The notes beneath the pieces were generated by a model. It worked only from the letters and a program-made list of their open reading frames with translations, was not told the DNA's origin and searched no databases. The position numbers were made by a program, and so were the translations under genes. Shown piece by piece: positions 8,665 through 16,107 of a stretch of 64,000 nucleotides of DNA (within the stretch, counting starts at the first letter, position 1; each line of letters starts with the position of its first letter). Source of the stretch: Streptomyces hyaluromycini. Its GTDB lineage: Bacteria > Actinomycetota > Actinomycetes > Streptomycetales > Streptomycetaceae. The stretch is taken from assembly GCF_002217755.1 (NCBI RefSeq), contig NZ_BCFL01000032.1, positions 62,001 through 126,000 of the forward strand, read 5' to 3'.

Positions 8665-8827
8665 GCCGCCACGCCCCCGGCAGGCCGCGACCCTGGACAT
8701 GAACAAATGGGATCCGGCCCCATCGGCGCCCGTCGATGCGCCCGGATCCCAGGACAAGACGCGCTTCGTGAGCACAAGCCCATGCCCCACATCCTCGCTA
8801 TGCGAACGACATTCAGCGGAGAACACC

Positions 8828-10099
8828 GTGCACGACCATGACGATGCGACCGCGACGGGCGAACGCTGGTTCGACTACGCGGCGGTGCACCCACACACGA
8901 GCATGGAGATCGGCGGGGTGGCCGTGGTCGCCGGCCCCGCGCCTTCGACCGTCGAACTGCACTCCTTGATCGACTTGATCCGGGCGGCCCACCCGCCGCT
9001 GCGCGACCGGGCCCGCGCACGCGGCGCGAACGTGGGCGGCCCGACTGAGCCCGCCGATCACCTTGAGGAGATCGCGCTGCCCGTGCAAGGCGGTGACGTC
9101 GCACTGCACGCTGCGATCGAGCGCGTGTGCGCCCAGCCGCTGACGGACGTCACCTGGGGCATGACCCTGCTCCACGGCCACCGTGACAACGAGTTCGCTC
9201 TGCTCCTTCGCGCCCATCACGGCCTCCTGGACGGCATGTCCCTGATGGGGATCACACTCGCCGCGGCGCGGGAACCCGGCCTCCCGCGCCGCCGCACACC
9301 TCCCGTGCCCTCACCCTCCTGGACGACTGCCCGCGTGCGTGCCCTGGTCCGCGCGGTCACCGGCCTCGCGCTGCCCGCGCACGCCATCAGCCTCGGCCCC
9401 GCCCGCGTCCAGGCCCCGACCGGCCCACCCAGACGCCTGTGGGTGCACACGCCGCTGCCTCGTATGAAAGCCATCGCGCGGGCAGGCGGCACCAGCCTCA
9501 ATGACGTCTACCTGGCCGCCCTCGCCGGCGCCCTGCGCCCCTGGCTGCCCGACCGTGCCACAGGCACCGTGCGGGCGATGGTCCCCCTCAACACCCGGCG
9601 CAGCCACACGAGCACCGCGCTGGGCAACTTCCACCGCGGAGTCCCCGTCGCCCTGCCCTGCCACCTGCCCACCGCCACCGAGCGCCTGGCCGCCACACAC
9701 CTGGCCACCGCGAACATCCGGACCGGCCGCCGCGACCCCGACGCGGACGTCCTGTTCGAAACCCTGCCCACGCGCTGGCACGGCCGGGCCCTGGCGCGGG
9801 CCCTGGACCCGCGGCGCACCACTATGGTGGCCACCCATGTCCCCGGTCCAGCACGTCCCCTCGAACTCCTCGGTCACAGCATTCGCGCCTTGCTGCCGCT
9901 GATGTTCCTGCCCGCGGGACACCACCTGTCGGTCTGTCTGGGCGAATACGCCGGAACCGCGTACCTGGCCGTCGTCGCCGACCCCGGCCTGCCCAATGCC
10001 GACGAACTCCCCGCCCTCTGGCTTGCCGAACTCGACGCACTCGAAGTCGTCCTCACGCACCCACGACGACCTTCGAATGCCGGCGCCCGGTCAGCGTAG
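8828..10099 (+). CDS. WS/DGAT-type acyltransferase, 423 aa
   Basis: GTG at 8828 is preferred because AGCGGAGAACACC provides a ribosome-binding site; the frame is open upstream to an ATG at 8699, but that stretch does not look family-like. The active-site motif HHxxxDG is present as HHGLLDG (His130-Gly136 counted from GTG 8828). The C-terminal half has the second family block (LNDVYLAALAGALR, then VPLNTRR and LGNFHRGV). Such enzymes transfer an acyl group from acyl-CoA to an alcohol or, in some relatives, an amine. The gene is 163 bp downstream of the decarboxylase on the same strand, so it may acylate a product derived from it. No membrane segment is seen. Confidence 0.78.
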   Translation: MHDHDDATATGERWFDYAAVHPHTSMEIGGVAVVAGPAPSTVELHSLIDLIRAAHPPLRDRARARGANVGGPTEPADHLEEIALPVQGGDVALHAAIERVCAQPLTDVTWGMTLLHGHRDNEFALLLRAHHGLLDGMSLMGITLAAAREPGLPRRRTPPVPSPSWTTARVRALVRAVTGLALPAHAISLGPARVQAPTGPPRRLWVHTPLPRMKAIARAGGTSLNDVYLAALAGALRPWLPDRATGTVRAMVPLNTRRSHTSTALGNFHRGVPVALPCHLPTATERLAATHLATANIRTGRRDPDADVLFETLPTRWHGRALARALDPRRTTMVATHVPGPARPLELLGHSIRALLPLMFLPAGHHLSVCLGEYAGTAYLAVVADPGLPNADELPALWLAELDALEVVLTHPRRPSNAGARSA

Positions 10100-10143
10100 T
10101 GGCAGCCGGGTCGTACTCGGACTCCGGCTCACCACGCAGCGGA

Positions 10144-10290
10144 TCACCGGAGCGGACAGTCCCCAGGCCCGTTCTTCCAGACCGGCAGGGTGGCTTCGTA
10201 CCTCCAGCCGTCGCGTAGCTGGCGCCGGTGCCAGAGGATCGCGACGACCTCCTGGTCCCTGGGCAGGACTCGAACCGGCACGGGGACCGC
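10144..10290 (-). pseudogene. fragment of a conserved actinomycete small protein
   Basis: The frame reads VPVRVLPRDQEVVAILWHRR, then LRDGWRYEATLPVWKNG and a stop. I recall similar LPRDQ...LW.RRQLRDGWRY segments in short Streptomyces proteins of unknown function, but cannot name a family. No start codon or upstream part of the protein is present in this frame, so it looks truncated at its N-terminus. It abuts the resolvase remnant, which reads in a different frame. Confidence 0.35.
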
Positions 10291-10309
10291 AGGATCGGCG
10301 ACGGCCGGG

Positions 10310-10666
10310 CGCGCCCCCCTCGGCCTCGGCGGCCCGCAGTCCGTCGTACATCAGCTCGTCGGTGCGCGGGTGGCGGGCGGTGAGGTCCATTTGCGAGAAC
10401 GCGCCGTCGTGGATACGCAGCGCCATTTGGTCGCGATGGAGGACGTCGAGGATATGCCCGGTGCCGCGCACGAGACGGCCCATCTCGGAGATGTGCATGG
10501 TGTCACCCGGCCGTGCGTACGTAAGCAGTTCGCGAAACTTCGGCCGCTGGAGGGGGTAGAGGCGGCGGGAGGTGGCGCCATCCTCCTCGAAGATGACCGG
10601 GTCCTCGATACCGGACTCGTCCAGGACGAGTTCTGCCGGGCGGTCGAGACCCGCTTGTACGACCAT
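10310..10666 (-). pseudogene. serine recombinase (resolvase-like) remnant
   Basis: The segment contains VIFEEDGATSRRLYPLQRPK, then FRELLTYARPGDTMHISEMG and RLVRGTGHILDVLHRDQMAL, which follows the resolvase catalytic-domain order (the F.E..SG...RP...L region, then the RPGDTL..W.LDRLGRS region). The N-terminal YxRVS motif with the nucleophile serine is not recognisable, the key DRLGRS arginines are altered (EMGRLVRG), and the C-terminal helix-turn-helix is lost. It should be inactive. It may be a leftover of the traffic that reshaped this part of the chromosome. Confidence 0.55.
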
Positions 10667-10939
10667 TGGCAGTCGCGCGCACCGACGGGGTTGGGCAGCG
10701 GGCCACAGGGGAAGTCTCCGTCCCGCGGACCGTCGACTGAAGTGGAGCCCCTGTGACGTAAGCAACCGCTGTCCGAGCTGGGCGTAGCTCCTTTGGAGGG
10801 ACTGGCTGAGCTGCGACTTCGGCAAACCGATCACGCGACGTACAGCTGCTCGTTGGTCGAACACCACAGGCGGCTCCACCAGCCGTAACCAAGATCGGCT
10901 GGACGGTCGCCGCTGGAGAGTGCGGAGCGTCCAGAAGGA

Positions 10940-11131
10940 TCACGTATCACGTGCGAGTCCGCAGGTCTGCGCTGGTGAGGCGGTCCCTCCCGAGGAGCTG
11001 CACCCATGGCACAACCCTCGCGCATGCCAGCGGGGCCCGCTGCTCCGCAGCTCCCCGTTGGCGCCGAGCTGCCGGAACTTCATGCCGTTCGTGTAGTGGG
11101 TGTCCCACTCGGCGGGCGTGGTGTAGGCCAC
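10940..11131 (-). pseudogene. class I SAM methyltransferase, N-terminal stub
   Basis: GTG at 11131 sits behind AAGGAGCC, a good ribosome-binding site, 26 bp after the stop of the kinase gene. The first residues AYTTPAEWDTHYTNGMKFRQ LG are typical for the N-terminus of small class I SAM methyltransferases. The expected glycine-rich SAM motif (D-x-G-x-G-x-G) never appears; after about residue 27 the sequence becomes unlike any methyltransferase and stops at 10940. The gene seems to have lost its body at a breakpoint near 11050. It would have been the last gene of the interrupted minus-strand operon. Confidence 0.55.
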
Positions 11132-11157
11132 CGGGAGGCTCCTTGCCTGACATCGGG

Positions 11158-12015
11158 TCAGATGAAGGTGTCGGCGCGCAGGGCGCGAAGGGTACGCAGG
11201 CCGCGTTCGAGGAGCTCCGGGTCGTCGTGGGTGTGCCCGTAGGCGATGCCACTGATGGCGTCCAGTGCGGCCTCGCACCGCAGGCGCTGGCGGTCGCCGT
11301 TGGTGAGGGGCCGCCCGTAGCCGGTGAAGAACGCTTCGAACAGGTCCGGCCGGCCCTGCCAGATGTCGGCCAGGCGGGCGAAGTCCCGCACAGCGGGGCT
11401 GAGTTCACTGCGCTCGAAGTCGATCAGCCCGACGCGCAGGAGGGAGTCGTCTGGAGTGGTGAGCAGGATGTTGCGGGGCTGCAGGTCGCCCAGGGTCGGT
11501 ACCCACACCGGTGCGGGCAGGGTGTCGCGCAGGGCGGCCAGGGCGAGGACGAGGTCCTTGTCGCCGTCGGCCAGGAGGGGGCGGGCGGCGTCGAGGTAGC
11601 GGTGGAGTTTGCCCGGACCAGGCGGCCGGGCCGGGCTGGGGGTGGCTGCCTGGTGGTAGCGCGCGGTGAGATGCCCGACCTGCCGACAGACCTCGCACTC
11701 CGTCGCCGTCGGCAGTACCTGGCCGTGTACGGGACGCCCGGGCAGCTCGGTGAGGATCACCGTGCGGTGCGCGTCGTCGGCCGCGACCAGCCGCGGGGCG
11801 GCCGCGCCGAGGACGCGGGCCCAGTGCCGCAGAGCATGCACTTCACGCCGATGGAACCGCTGGTTCTGGTGCTGCTTGACGTACCAGGCGCCACTGTGCT
11901 TGCCGGTGGCCCGCCACACTCTGCTCTCTGCCCGCGGCCACGAGCTGTCCGACCATGTGCCGATCGGGCCGATGGCACGCTCGGCGAAGTCACGCACCGC
12001 CTCGTCCGGTACCAC
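11158..12015 (-). CDS. aminoglycoside/choline-kinase-like phosphotransferase, 285 aa
   Basis: The protein has the APH-type kinase fold: an N-lobe with the ATP lysine in WYVKQHQNQ, the hinge region TELPGRPVHG, the catalytic loop LGDLQPRNILL (HGD replaced by LGD, with Asp and Asn kept) and the metal-binding LIDFERSE. The His-to-Leu change in the usual HGDLxxxN motif is notable but tolerated in some relatives. GTG at 12015 is the most likely start; it lies inside the still-open frame of the upstream NUDIX gene. Its substrate is unknown. It is located in a minus-strand run with NUDIX and methyltransferase genes, so a small-molecule or nucleotide-sugar substrate is plausible. Confidence 0.7.
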   Translation of the reverse strand: MVPDEAVRDFAERAIGPIGTWSDSSWPRAESRVWRATGKHSGAWYVKQHQNQRFHRREVHALRHWARVLGAAAPRLVAADDAHRTVILTELPGRPVHGQVLPTATECEVCRQVGHLTARYHQAATPSPARPPGPGKLHRYLDAARPLLADGDKDLVLALAALRDTLPAPVWVPTLGDLQPRNILLTTPDDSLLRVGLIDFERSELSPAVRDFARLADIWQGRPDLFEAFFTGYGRPLTNGDRQRLRCEAALDAISGIAYGHTHDDPELLERGLRTLRALRADTFI

Positions 12016-12617
12016 CCCGCCGTCGGCTGTCCGGCCGTGGGCGCGAGGGTGAGCGGGTCGGTTGCCGGGTGGTGGGCGATGGGGTCGCCGGGCTGCTGGA
12101 AATGGACGGCGAGGGTGGCGCCGGCGCGGTAGGCGTCGATGCCGGCCCGGCAGTAGGCCACCATCGGCTCGGGCAGCGCATCCAGCGGGAACCAGTCCAT
12201 GGCGTCGCACTTGTCCGGTTCCATGATCTGAGGGGTGCCCTGCCAGGACCGCGCGGCGAAGAAGACCCCGATGCGCGCCGCACCGCCGGGGGCCCGGTGG
12301 TGGAGGGTGACCACTGAGCCGACGTCGGCGCGGTCGAGGAGCACACCGGTTTCTTCGCAGGTCTCGCGGATGACCGCGGCGACCAGGTCTTCGTGGGGAC
12401 CGTCCAGCCGCCCGGACGGAGCGTGCCGCAGCCAGGTCGCGTACACCGGGCCGGCGCGGCGGGTCAGTAACACCAGCGGGCCGGCGGCGCTGTCCCGGCG
12501 CAGGAACATGTGCACATCGACGGGCACCGTGTACTCCGCGGCCTTCGGACCGGACGTGTGCGCGCCGCCCGGGGAACCCGTTCCCGAAGCCGGGGTGCGG
12601 TGGTCGGGTTGGTTCAT
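11757..12617 (-). CDS. NUDIX hydrolase (third of the cluster), tail reading through into the kinase gene
   Basis: ATG 12617 has an ideal GGAGG 7 nt upstream and overlaps the methyltransferase stop by 4 bp. The NUDIX domain is clear: SGRLDGPHEDLVAAVIRETC followed by EETG, with the REXXEE catalytic helix, and a family-typical end EPDKCDAMDWFPLDALPEP. Domain homology ends near 12050, yet the frame stays open to 11757, 259 bp into the kinase gene in another frame. Either the natural stop was lost, or the two were one fused NUDIX-kinase protein now separated by a frameshift near 12020-12050. Catalytic residues are intact, so hydrolysis of a nucleoside-diphosphate-linked compound is likely. Confidence 0.65.
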   Translation of the reverse strand: MNQPDHRTPASGTGSPGGAHTSGPKAAEYTVPVDVHMFLRRDSAAGPLVLLTRRAGPVYATWLRHAPSGRLDGPHEDLVAAVIRETCEETGVLLDRADVGSVVTLHHRAPGGAARIGVFFAARSWQGTPQIMEPDKCDAMDWFPLDALPEPMVAYCRAGIDAYRAGATLAVHFQQPGDPIAHHPATDPLTLAPTAGQPTAGWYRTRRCVTSPSVPSARSAHGRTARGRGQRAECGGPPASTVAPGTSSSTRTSGSIGVKCMLCGTGPASSARPPRGWSRPTTRTAR

Positions 12618-13891
12618 CGGGAGTCCTCCGTGGTGCGCGGGCGATCGTCGGTGAGCTGCCACGACAGCCGGTTGCGGCCGCGTCCGGAGCTCGCCCACTG
12701 CGTGCCGTTCGCATCGAACTCCAGCCGGTAGAAAGCCGGTTCACCGGCCGCCTTCCATCGGGCGGCGGTCTGCTGGATCTCCTCCCAGATGGGCCGGGGT
12801 CCGGACGCGGTGATCGTGGAGGTGCCGTCGACGCTGACGCGGAGCCAGGACCCGCAGGCGGGGGAGCCGATCTGCAGGCCGGGGGCGCCGAAGGCGCGGA
12901 CGAGGCCGGGATGCAGGTGGTCGAGGGCCAGCCACATCCCGTGCGCCTCATCGGGCGGAGGCGGCCGGTGGCCGTGGCTGGTCACGCCGTCCCCGGAGCT
13001 CATCTCCTGGCGGAATGCCGCGGACAGGCTGAGCCGGTCCCATCCCCATCCGGCACGGTGCCCGAACTGCTCTGCCCGCAGTTCGGCCTCTACGACACCC
13101 GCCGCACTCTTCGTGATCACGGCAAGTGCGGGCCAGGACGGCGAGCTGGTGCCGACGGTCATCAGCACCACACCGCGCTGCGCGAGCTGCTCGACGAGCG
13201 CCATCGGCACACGGGGCACGGCGAAGGACACGAACACCCGGTCATACGGGGCCCGCTCGGGCCAGCCGAGTTCGCCGTCGCCCGTGACCACGACGGGCCG
13301 GTGGCCGATCGCCGCCAGGCGCACGGTGGCGGTGGCGGTGATGTGGGCGTCGCGGTCGATAGTGACCACGCCTGCGTCCCCGGCGATGCGGCAGGCGGCC
13401 GCCACGGTCACGCCGGCTCCCGTGCCGACGTCGAGCACACGCTGCCCGGGCCGCAGGTCCAGCTGCCCGAGGAGCCGTGCCGTCATTCCCATCACGCTGG
13501 ACATGGCAGTCATCGCGCCGCCCTCGCGGCTTCCGGCGCGGCGACCGAGCAGTGGTTCCCCGTCGTGCTGGACGCAGACGCTGTCCCCGCTGTACAGCAC
13601 CCGCAACAGCTCTGGCCGGTGCACGGGATCTGACCAGTCGAGCAGGTCCCAGCGCGGAGGCGTCTCGTCGGGGGCGCTGCGCCGCACGTACGCCTGCGGG
13701 ATCAGCCGCTGCCGGGGCATGGCGAGCAGGGCGTCAGCCACCGCGCCGGGCGACAGGTCGCCGGACTGCATCAGGCGGTCCACCATCGCCGCGCGGGCCG
13801 CGGAGGCGTCAGCGTCGCCGACGGTGTCCTGGAACGGTGCGGTGGCGTCGGCAGGCGCCGGGGCGGTGGTGGGTGGTGCGGGTTCGGACAC
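12614..13891 (-). CDS. PCMT-like SAM methyltransferase, 425 aa
   Basis: GTG 13891 is chosen because GGAGACGACAATC precedes it; a GTG at 13915 lacks such a site. Residues about 90-300 match protein-L-isoaspartate O-methyltransferase-like enzymes: LLAMPRQRLIPQAYV, then SSVMGMTARLLGQL, the SAM motif VLDVGTGAGVTVAAA, and DRVFVSFAVPRVP. The extra C-terminal domain of about 150 residues is typical for stand-alone actinomycete PCMT relatives found near RiPP genes (FxLD lanthipeptide and graspetide systems), not for the housekeeping 210-residue repair enzyme. No precursor peptide or dehydratase was found here. It probably methylates a carboxylate of an unknown partner made or trimmed by the NUDIX/kinase neighbours. 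Confidence 0.75.
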   Translation of the reverse strand: MSEPAPPTTAPAPADATAPFQDTVGDADASAARAAMVDRLMQSGDLSPGAVADALLAMPRQRLIPQAYVRRSAPDETPPRWDLLDWSDPVHRPELLRVLYSGDSVCVQHDGEPLLGRRAGSREGGAMTAMSSVMGMTARLLGQLDLRPGQRVLDVGTGAGVTVAAACRIAGDAGVVTIDRDAHITATATVRLAAIGHRPVVVTGDGELGWPERAPYDRVFVSFAVPRVPMALVEQLAQRGVVLMTVGTSSPSWPALAVITKSAAGVVEAELRAEQFGHRAGWGWDRLSLSAAFRQEMSSGDGVTSHGHRPPPPDEAHGMWLALDHLHPGLVRAFGAPGLQIGSPACGSWLRVSVDGTSTITASGPRPIWEEIQQTAARWKAAGEPAFYRLEFDANGTQWASSGRGRNRLSWQLTDDRPRTTEDSR

Positions 13892-13927
13892 GATTGTCGT
13901 CTCCAGACAGGACACGGCCCAGGGATG

Positions 13928-14458
13928 TCAGGCCCAGCCCATTGCGGTGTACAGGCGGCCGTGGCGGATGCCGTCGATCGCGGCGCGGGTGTATGCGACG
14001 GTGGGCTCCGGGAGAGCGTCGGCGGGCCACCAGCCCCAGTCGGCGCACTTGTCCGGTTCCAGAACCTGGGGCTCGCCGGTCCAGGCCCGCGCGCGGAAGA
14101 CGAGCACCATACGCGGCACGGTGCCAGGCGCGTCGAGGATGTGGACAGCGTGGACGAAATCGACCTCTTCGGCCGCGATGGACAGGCCGGCTTCCTCCTG
14201 GACTTCGCGGATCAGGCAGGCGATGGCGGACTCCTGCTCGCCGTGGCCGGCCAGGAAGTGCCACTTGTTGCCTGCGTATGCCGTGTCGGGGTGGCGCAGG
14301 CCGAGGAGGATCCGGCCGTGGTTGTCCTCCAGGTAGAGGTGGGCACCCACGATGCGGAGCTCGGTTCCCTCCGGCGCCCCGTCACGCAGCAGCCGGGCCG
14401 TGGCCGGCGGACTGCTGGCGGGGGGGATGCTCGGCCGCGTGCCGGCGGACCAGGTCAC
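13928..14458 (-). CDS. NUDIX hydrolase (second of the cluster), about 176 aa
   Basis: The NUDIX box is complete: AGHGEQESAIACLIREVQEE followed by AG, with both catalytic Glu in REVQEE. The end LEPDKCADWGWWPADALPEP is shared with the third NUDIX of this cluster, so the two are related copies. GTG 14458 lies 77 bp inside the preceding gene; a shorter protein starting downstream is possible because the first 30 residues look unlike the family. It is probably cytoplasmic and cleaves X-linked nucleoside diphosphates. The short gap (36 bp) to the methyltransferase fits one operon. Confidence 0.75.
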   Translation of the reverse strand: MTWSAGTRPSIPPASSPPATARLLRDGAPEGTELRIVGAHLYLEDNHGRILLGLRHPDTAYAGNKWHFLAGHGEQESAIACLIREVQEEAGLSIAAEEVDFVHAVHILDAPGTVPRMVLVFRARAWTGEPQVLEPDKCADWGWWPADALPEPTVAYTRAAIDGIRHGRLYTAMGWA

Positions 14459-15491
14459 CGAGACCGGGGCTCAGGTGCAGCTGCTCCAGCGTGTCCGGAG
14501 TGAACCACCGCAGCAGCACGCCCTCTTGTAGATCCACCGTGTCCGGATCACCGCTCCAGCGGCCCACGAAGACCTGGATCGGCACCGCGAAGCCGTCGAC
14601 GCTTGTCGCCTCCTCCAGGGCGTACGGCGTCAGGCGATTCACCTCCAGGCCCGGGACCTCTTCGGCGAGCTCCCGTCGCAAGGTTGCCTCCAGGCTGACG
14701 TCCTCCACCGTACGGCCGCCGCCGAGGAGAGCGAACGTGCCAGGGGCCCAGATGCCCTCACGCTGGTCCCGCAGGTGGAGCAGGTATCTGCCGTGGCCGT
14801 CGTGGATCAGAGCGGAGGCGTTGACGGGCTCTGGCCGCCCGCCGAGGCCCTGGTCTCGGGCGTCCAGGAGCTTGGCACGCAAGGTCGGGGACCTGACGTC
14901 GGCGAACTCGACCCACCGGGCGCTGGCAACCTCATCGTCCTGCAATGTGAGCTGAGGGTGCTGCTCGGGCACGAGGCAGAAGACGAATCGGAAGTCGAAG
15001 TGCTGGTGTTCGCTTTCGCCCTTGGCGGGGTTGGCGTCGATGTCGATCGGAGCGCCGAGGAACTGCGGGGTCAGGCACAGGTCGCCCGGCTGGATGCCTG
15101 TCTCCTCGCATACTTCCCGCAGCGCCGCGGCCAGGAGCGTCCGGTCGCCCTCGACATGGCCGCCCGGAGCGAGGAGCAGCCCCGTGACCTTGTGGCCGAT
15201 GTGCAGGACGCGTTGTTCCCGGTCGATGACCGCCGCGCTGCAGGTGACGTGACCGGGGAGCGTGGCACGGCTGGCCGGGGCGTTGGCTCCGTCCAGGAGG
15301 GACAACAGCCCGGCTAGGGATTCCCGCTCGTGCGGATGCCGGGCCAGGTACGCCTCGGCGGTCGTGCGGATGTGGGAACGGGTGAGCGGCACGTCATCAC
15401 CTCGGGACGGCATGGGTGGGGCGGGGTCGTCTGCGGCCGTGGGTGCGGCTGCTTCGGCGGGGCGTACCGAGGTGGCGCCGGGGCCGCTCAT
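14382..15491 (-). CDS. tandem NUDIX-domain protein, 369 aa
   Basis: ATG 15491 overlaps the stop of the ABC transporter fragment by 4 bp (ATGA). Two NUDIX domains lie in one chain: the first with GGHVEGDRTLLAAALREVCE (residues about 117-136) and the second with GGGRTVEDVSLEATLRRELA. Both keep the REXXEE catalytic core, but in both the first Glu of the G-x5-E part is replaced (Arg and Val), and the second box has Pro before its Gly. The enzyme may therefore be tuned or partly degenerate. The N-terminal 60 residues are low-complexity and precede a helical region. Together with two single-domain NUDIX genes this makes four NUDIX domains in one operon. Confidence 0.75.
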   Translation of the reverse strand: MSGPGATSVRPAEAAAPTAADDPAPPMPSRGDDVPLTRSHIRTTAEAYLARHPHERESLAGLLSLLDGANAPASRATLPGHVTCSAAVIDREQRVLHIGHKVTGLLLAPGGHVEGDRTLLAAALREVCEETGIQPGDLCLTPQFLGAPIDIDANPAKGESEHQHFDFRFVFCLVPEQHPQLTLQDDEVASARWVEFADVRSPTLRAKLLDARDQGLGGRPEPVNASALIHDGHGRYLLHLRDQREGIWAPGTFALLGGGRTVEDVSLEATLRRELAEEVPGLEVNRLTPYALEEATSVDGFAVPIQVFVGRWSGDPDTVDLQEGVLLRWFTPDTLEQLHLSPGLGDLVRRHAAEHPPRQQSAGHGPAAA

Positions 15492-15738
15492 GCGGGGGTC
15501 TCGCGCTTCTCGCCGTCCGGCTCGGACGTGATCTGGTAGGACAGCAACTGCTGGAACAGGCCCGGCTGTTGGGAGAGCTGGGCGTAGGTGCCCTCCTGGA
15601 CGATTTTGCCGTCGTCGAGGACCACGATGCGGTCGGCGATGGCAACATTGGTGATGCGGTGGGTCACCAGCAACACCGCCCGGTCCCGGGCGAGGTCCCG
15701 AAGCCGCTGGAAGATGCGGTACTCGGCGCGGGGATCCA
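15488..15738 (-). pseudogene. ABC transporter, C-terminal ATPase fragment (cut by the transposon)
   Basis: Starting with DPRAEYRIFQRLRDLARDRA this is the segment that follows the Walker B/D-loop of an ABC ATPase, with the H-loop VLLVTHRI and the usual end IADRIVVLDDGKIVQEGTYA. The remaining 586 codons of the same gene lie at 30761-32518. The two pieces join perfectly in frame (LDEPTANLD + PRAEYR) when the 15-kb element is removed. An ATG created at the element end could start a short peptide, but it would have no function of its own. The downstream operon may now depend on a promoter in the element. Confidence 0.9.
15734..15738. repeat. 5-bp direct repeat ATCCA, left border of the Tn554-like element
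   Basis: ATCCA is found once at each border (15734-15738 and 30761-30765) and once only in the reconstructed empty site. It can be a 5-bp target duplication or, as in tyrosine-recombinase elements, the shared crossover region. Sequence alone does not separate these possibilities. Confidence 0.75.
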
Positions 15739-15743
15739 TCTTT

Positions 15744-15753
15744 ATCTATAGCT
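15744..15753. repeat. left terminal inverted sequence ATCTATAGCT
   Basis: This 10-bp sequence lies 5 bp inside the left border, and its reverse complement AGCTATAGAT is the last 10 bp at the right border. It is AT-rich in a high-GC region and contains the palindrome CTATAG. It is a candidate recombinase binding site. Its offset differs between the two ends. Confidence 0.6.
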
Positions 15754-15756
15754 GTC

Positions 15757-15966
15757 AAGTATCTGTCCGAGTCGGGCGGCATGGTTGCCTCCAGGCACGT
15801 TAGGCATGATCCCGGCCAGGTCCAGGTTGGGGATCGGCAGGGCGTCGAGCTGGAGGTGCCAGCGCAGGAGCACATGGGCCGAAGTCACGCCGTGGCGGTG
15901 GGCGGCCTCTAGGACGACGGGCTCGGTGCGGAGCTCGCAGCCCCGCCCAAATGGCTCCAGCTCCGG
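15757..15966 (-). pseudogene. aldo/keto-reductase-like remnant at the left end of the transposon
   Basis: The frame reads LEPFGRGCELRTEPVVLEAA, then HRHGVTSAHVLLRWHLQLDA and LPIPNLDLAG, resembling the C-terminal barrel part of aldo/keto reductases (W.PLGRG, later AQV.LRW.LQ..V.IP). Catalytic Asp-Tyr-Lys-His residues would lie upstream and are absent. The frame ends in the element terminus. This is a small fragment only. Confidence 0.5.
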
Positions 15967-16107
15967 GTGGCTACCCCGCGGGCGGCATGGGCCGCGCGCT
16001 GTTCGGGCTGAGGGAAATAGGGGTCGCGCCACAACAGCGTGGCGTCGTCTCCAACTTCCTCGATCCGACCGTCCTCGACCACGACGATGAGGTCAGCCAT
16101 TCCCACC
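15967..16107 (-). pseudogene. ABC-transporter ATPase C-terminal remnant
   Basis: The frame reads MADLIVVVEDGRIEEVGDDA and continues TLLWRDPYF, the standard last strand and helix of an exporter-type ABC ATPase. It differs from the host ABC gene that the transposon interrupts (IADRIVVLDDGKIVQEG), so it is not a duplicated piece of the target. It is bounded on both sides by fragments of unrelated genes. Confidence 0.6.

Noticed and set aside
8699..8827. Longer N-terminus for the acyltransferase (ATG 8699)
   Set aside because: The extra 43 residues are polar and unlike the family, and GTG 8828 has a proper ribosome-binding site.
12614..13891. A RiPP precursor peptide next to the PCMT-like methyltransferase
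   Set aside because: I inspected the short frames between 10.9 and 15.5 kb and beyond the transposon; none has a leader-core pattern such as FxLD, so a lanthipeptide or graspetide cluster cannot be claimed.
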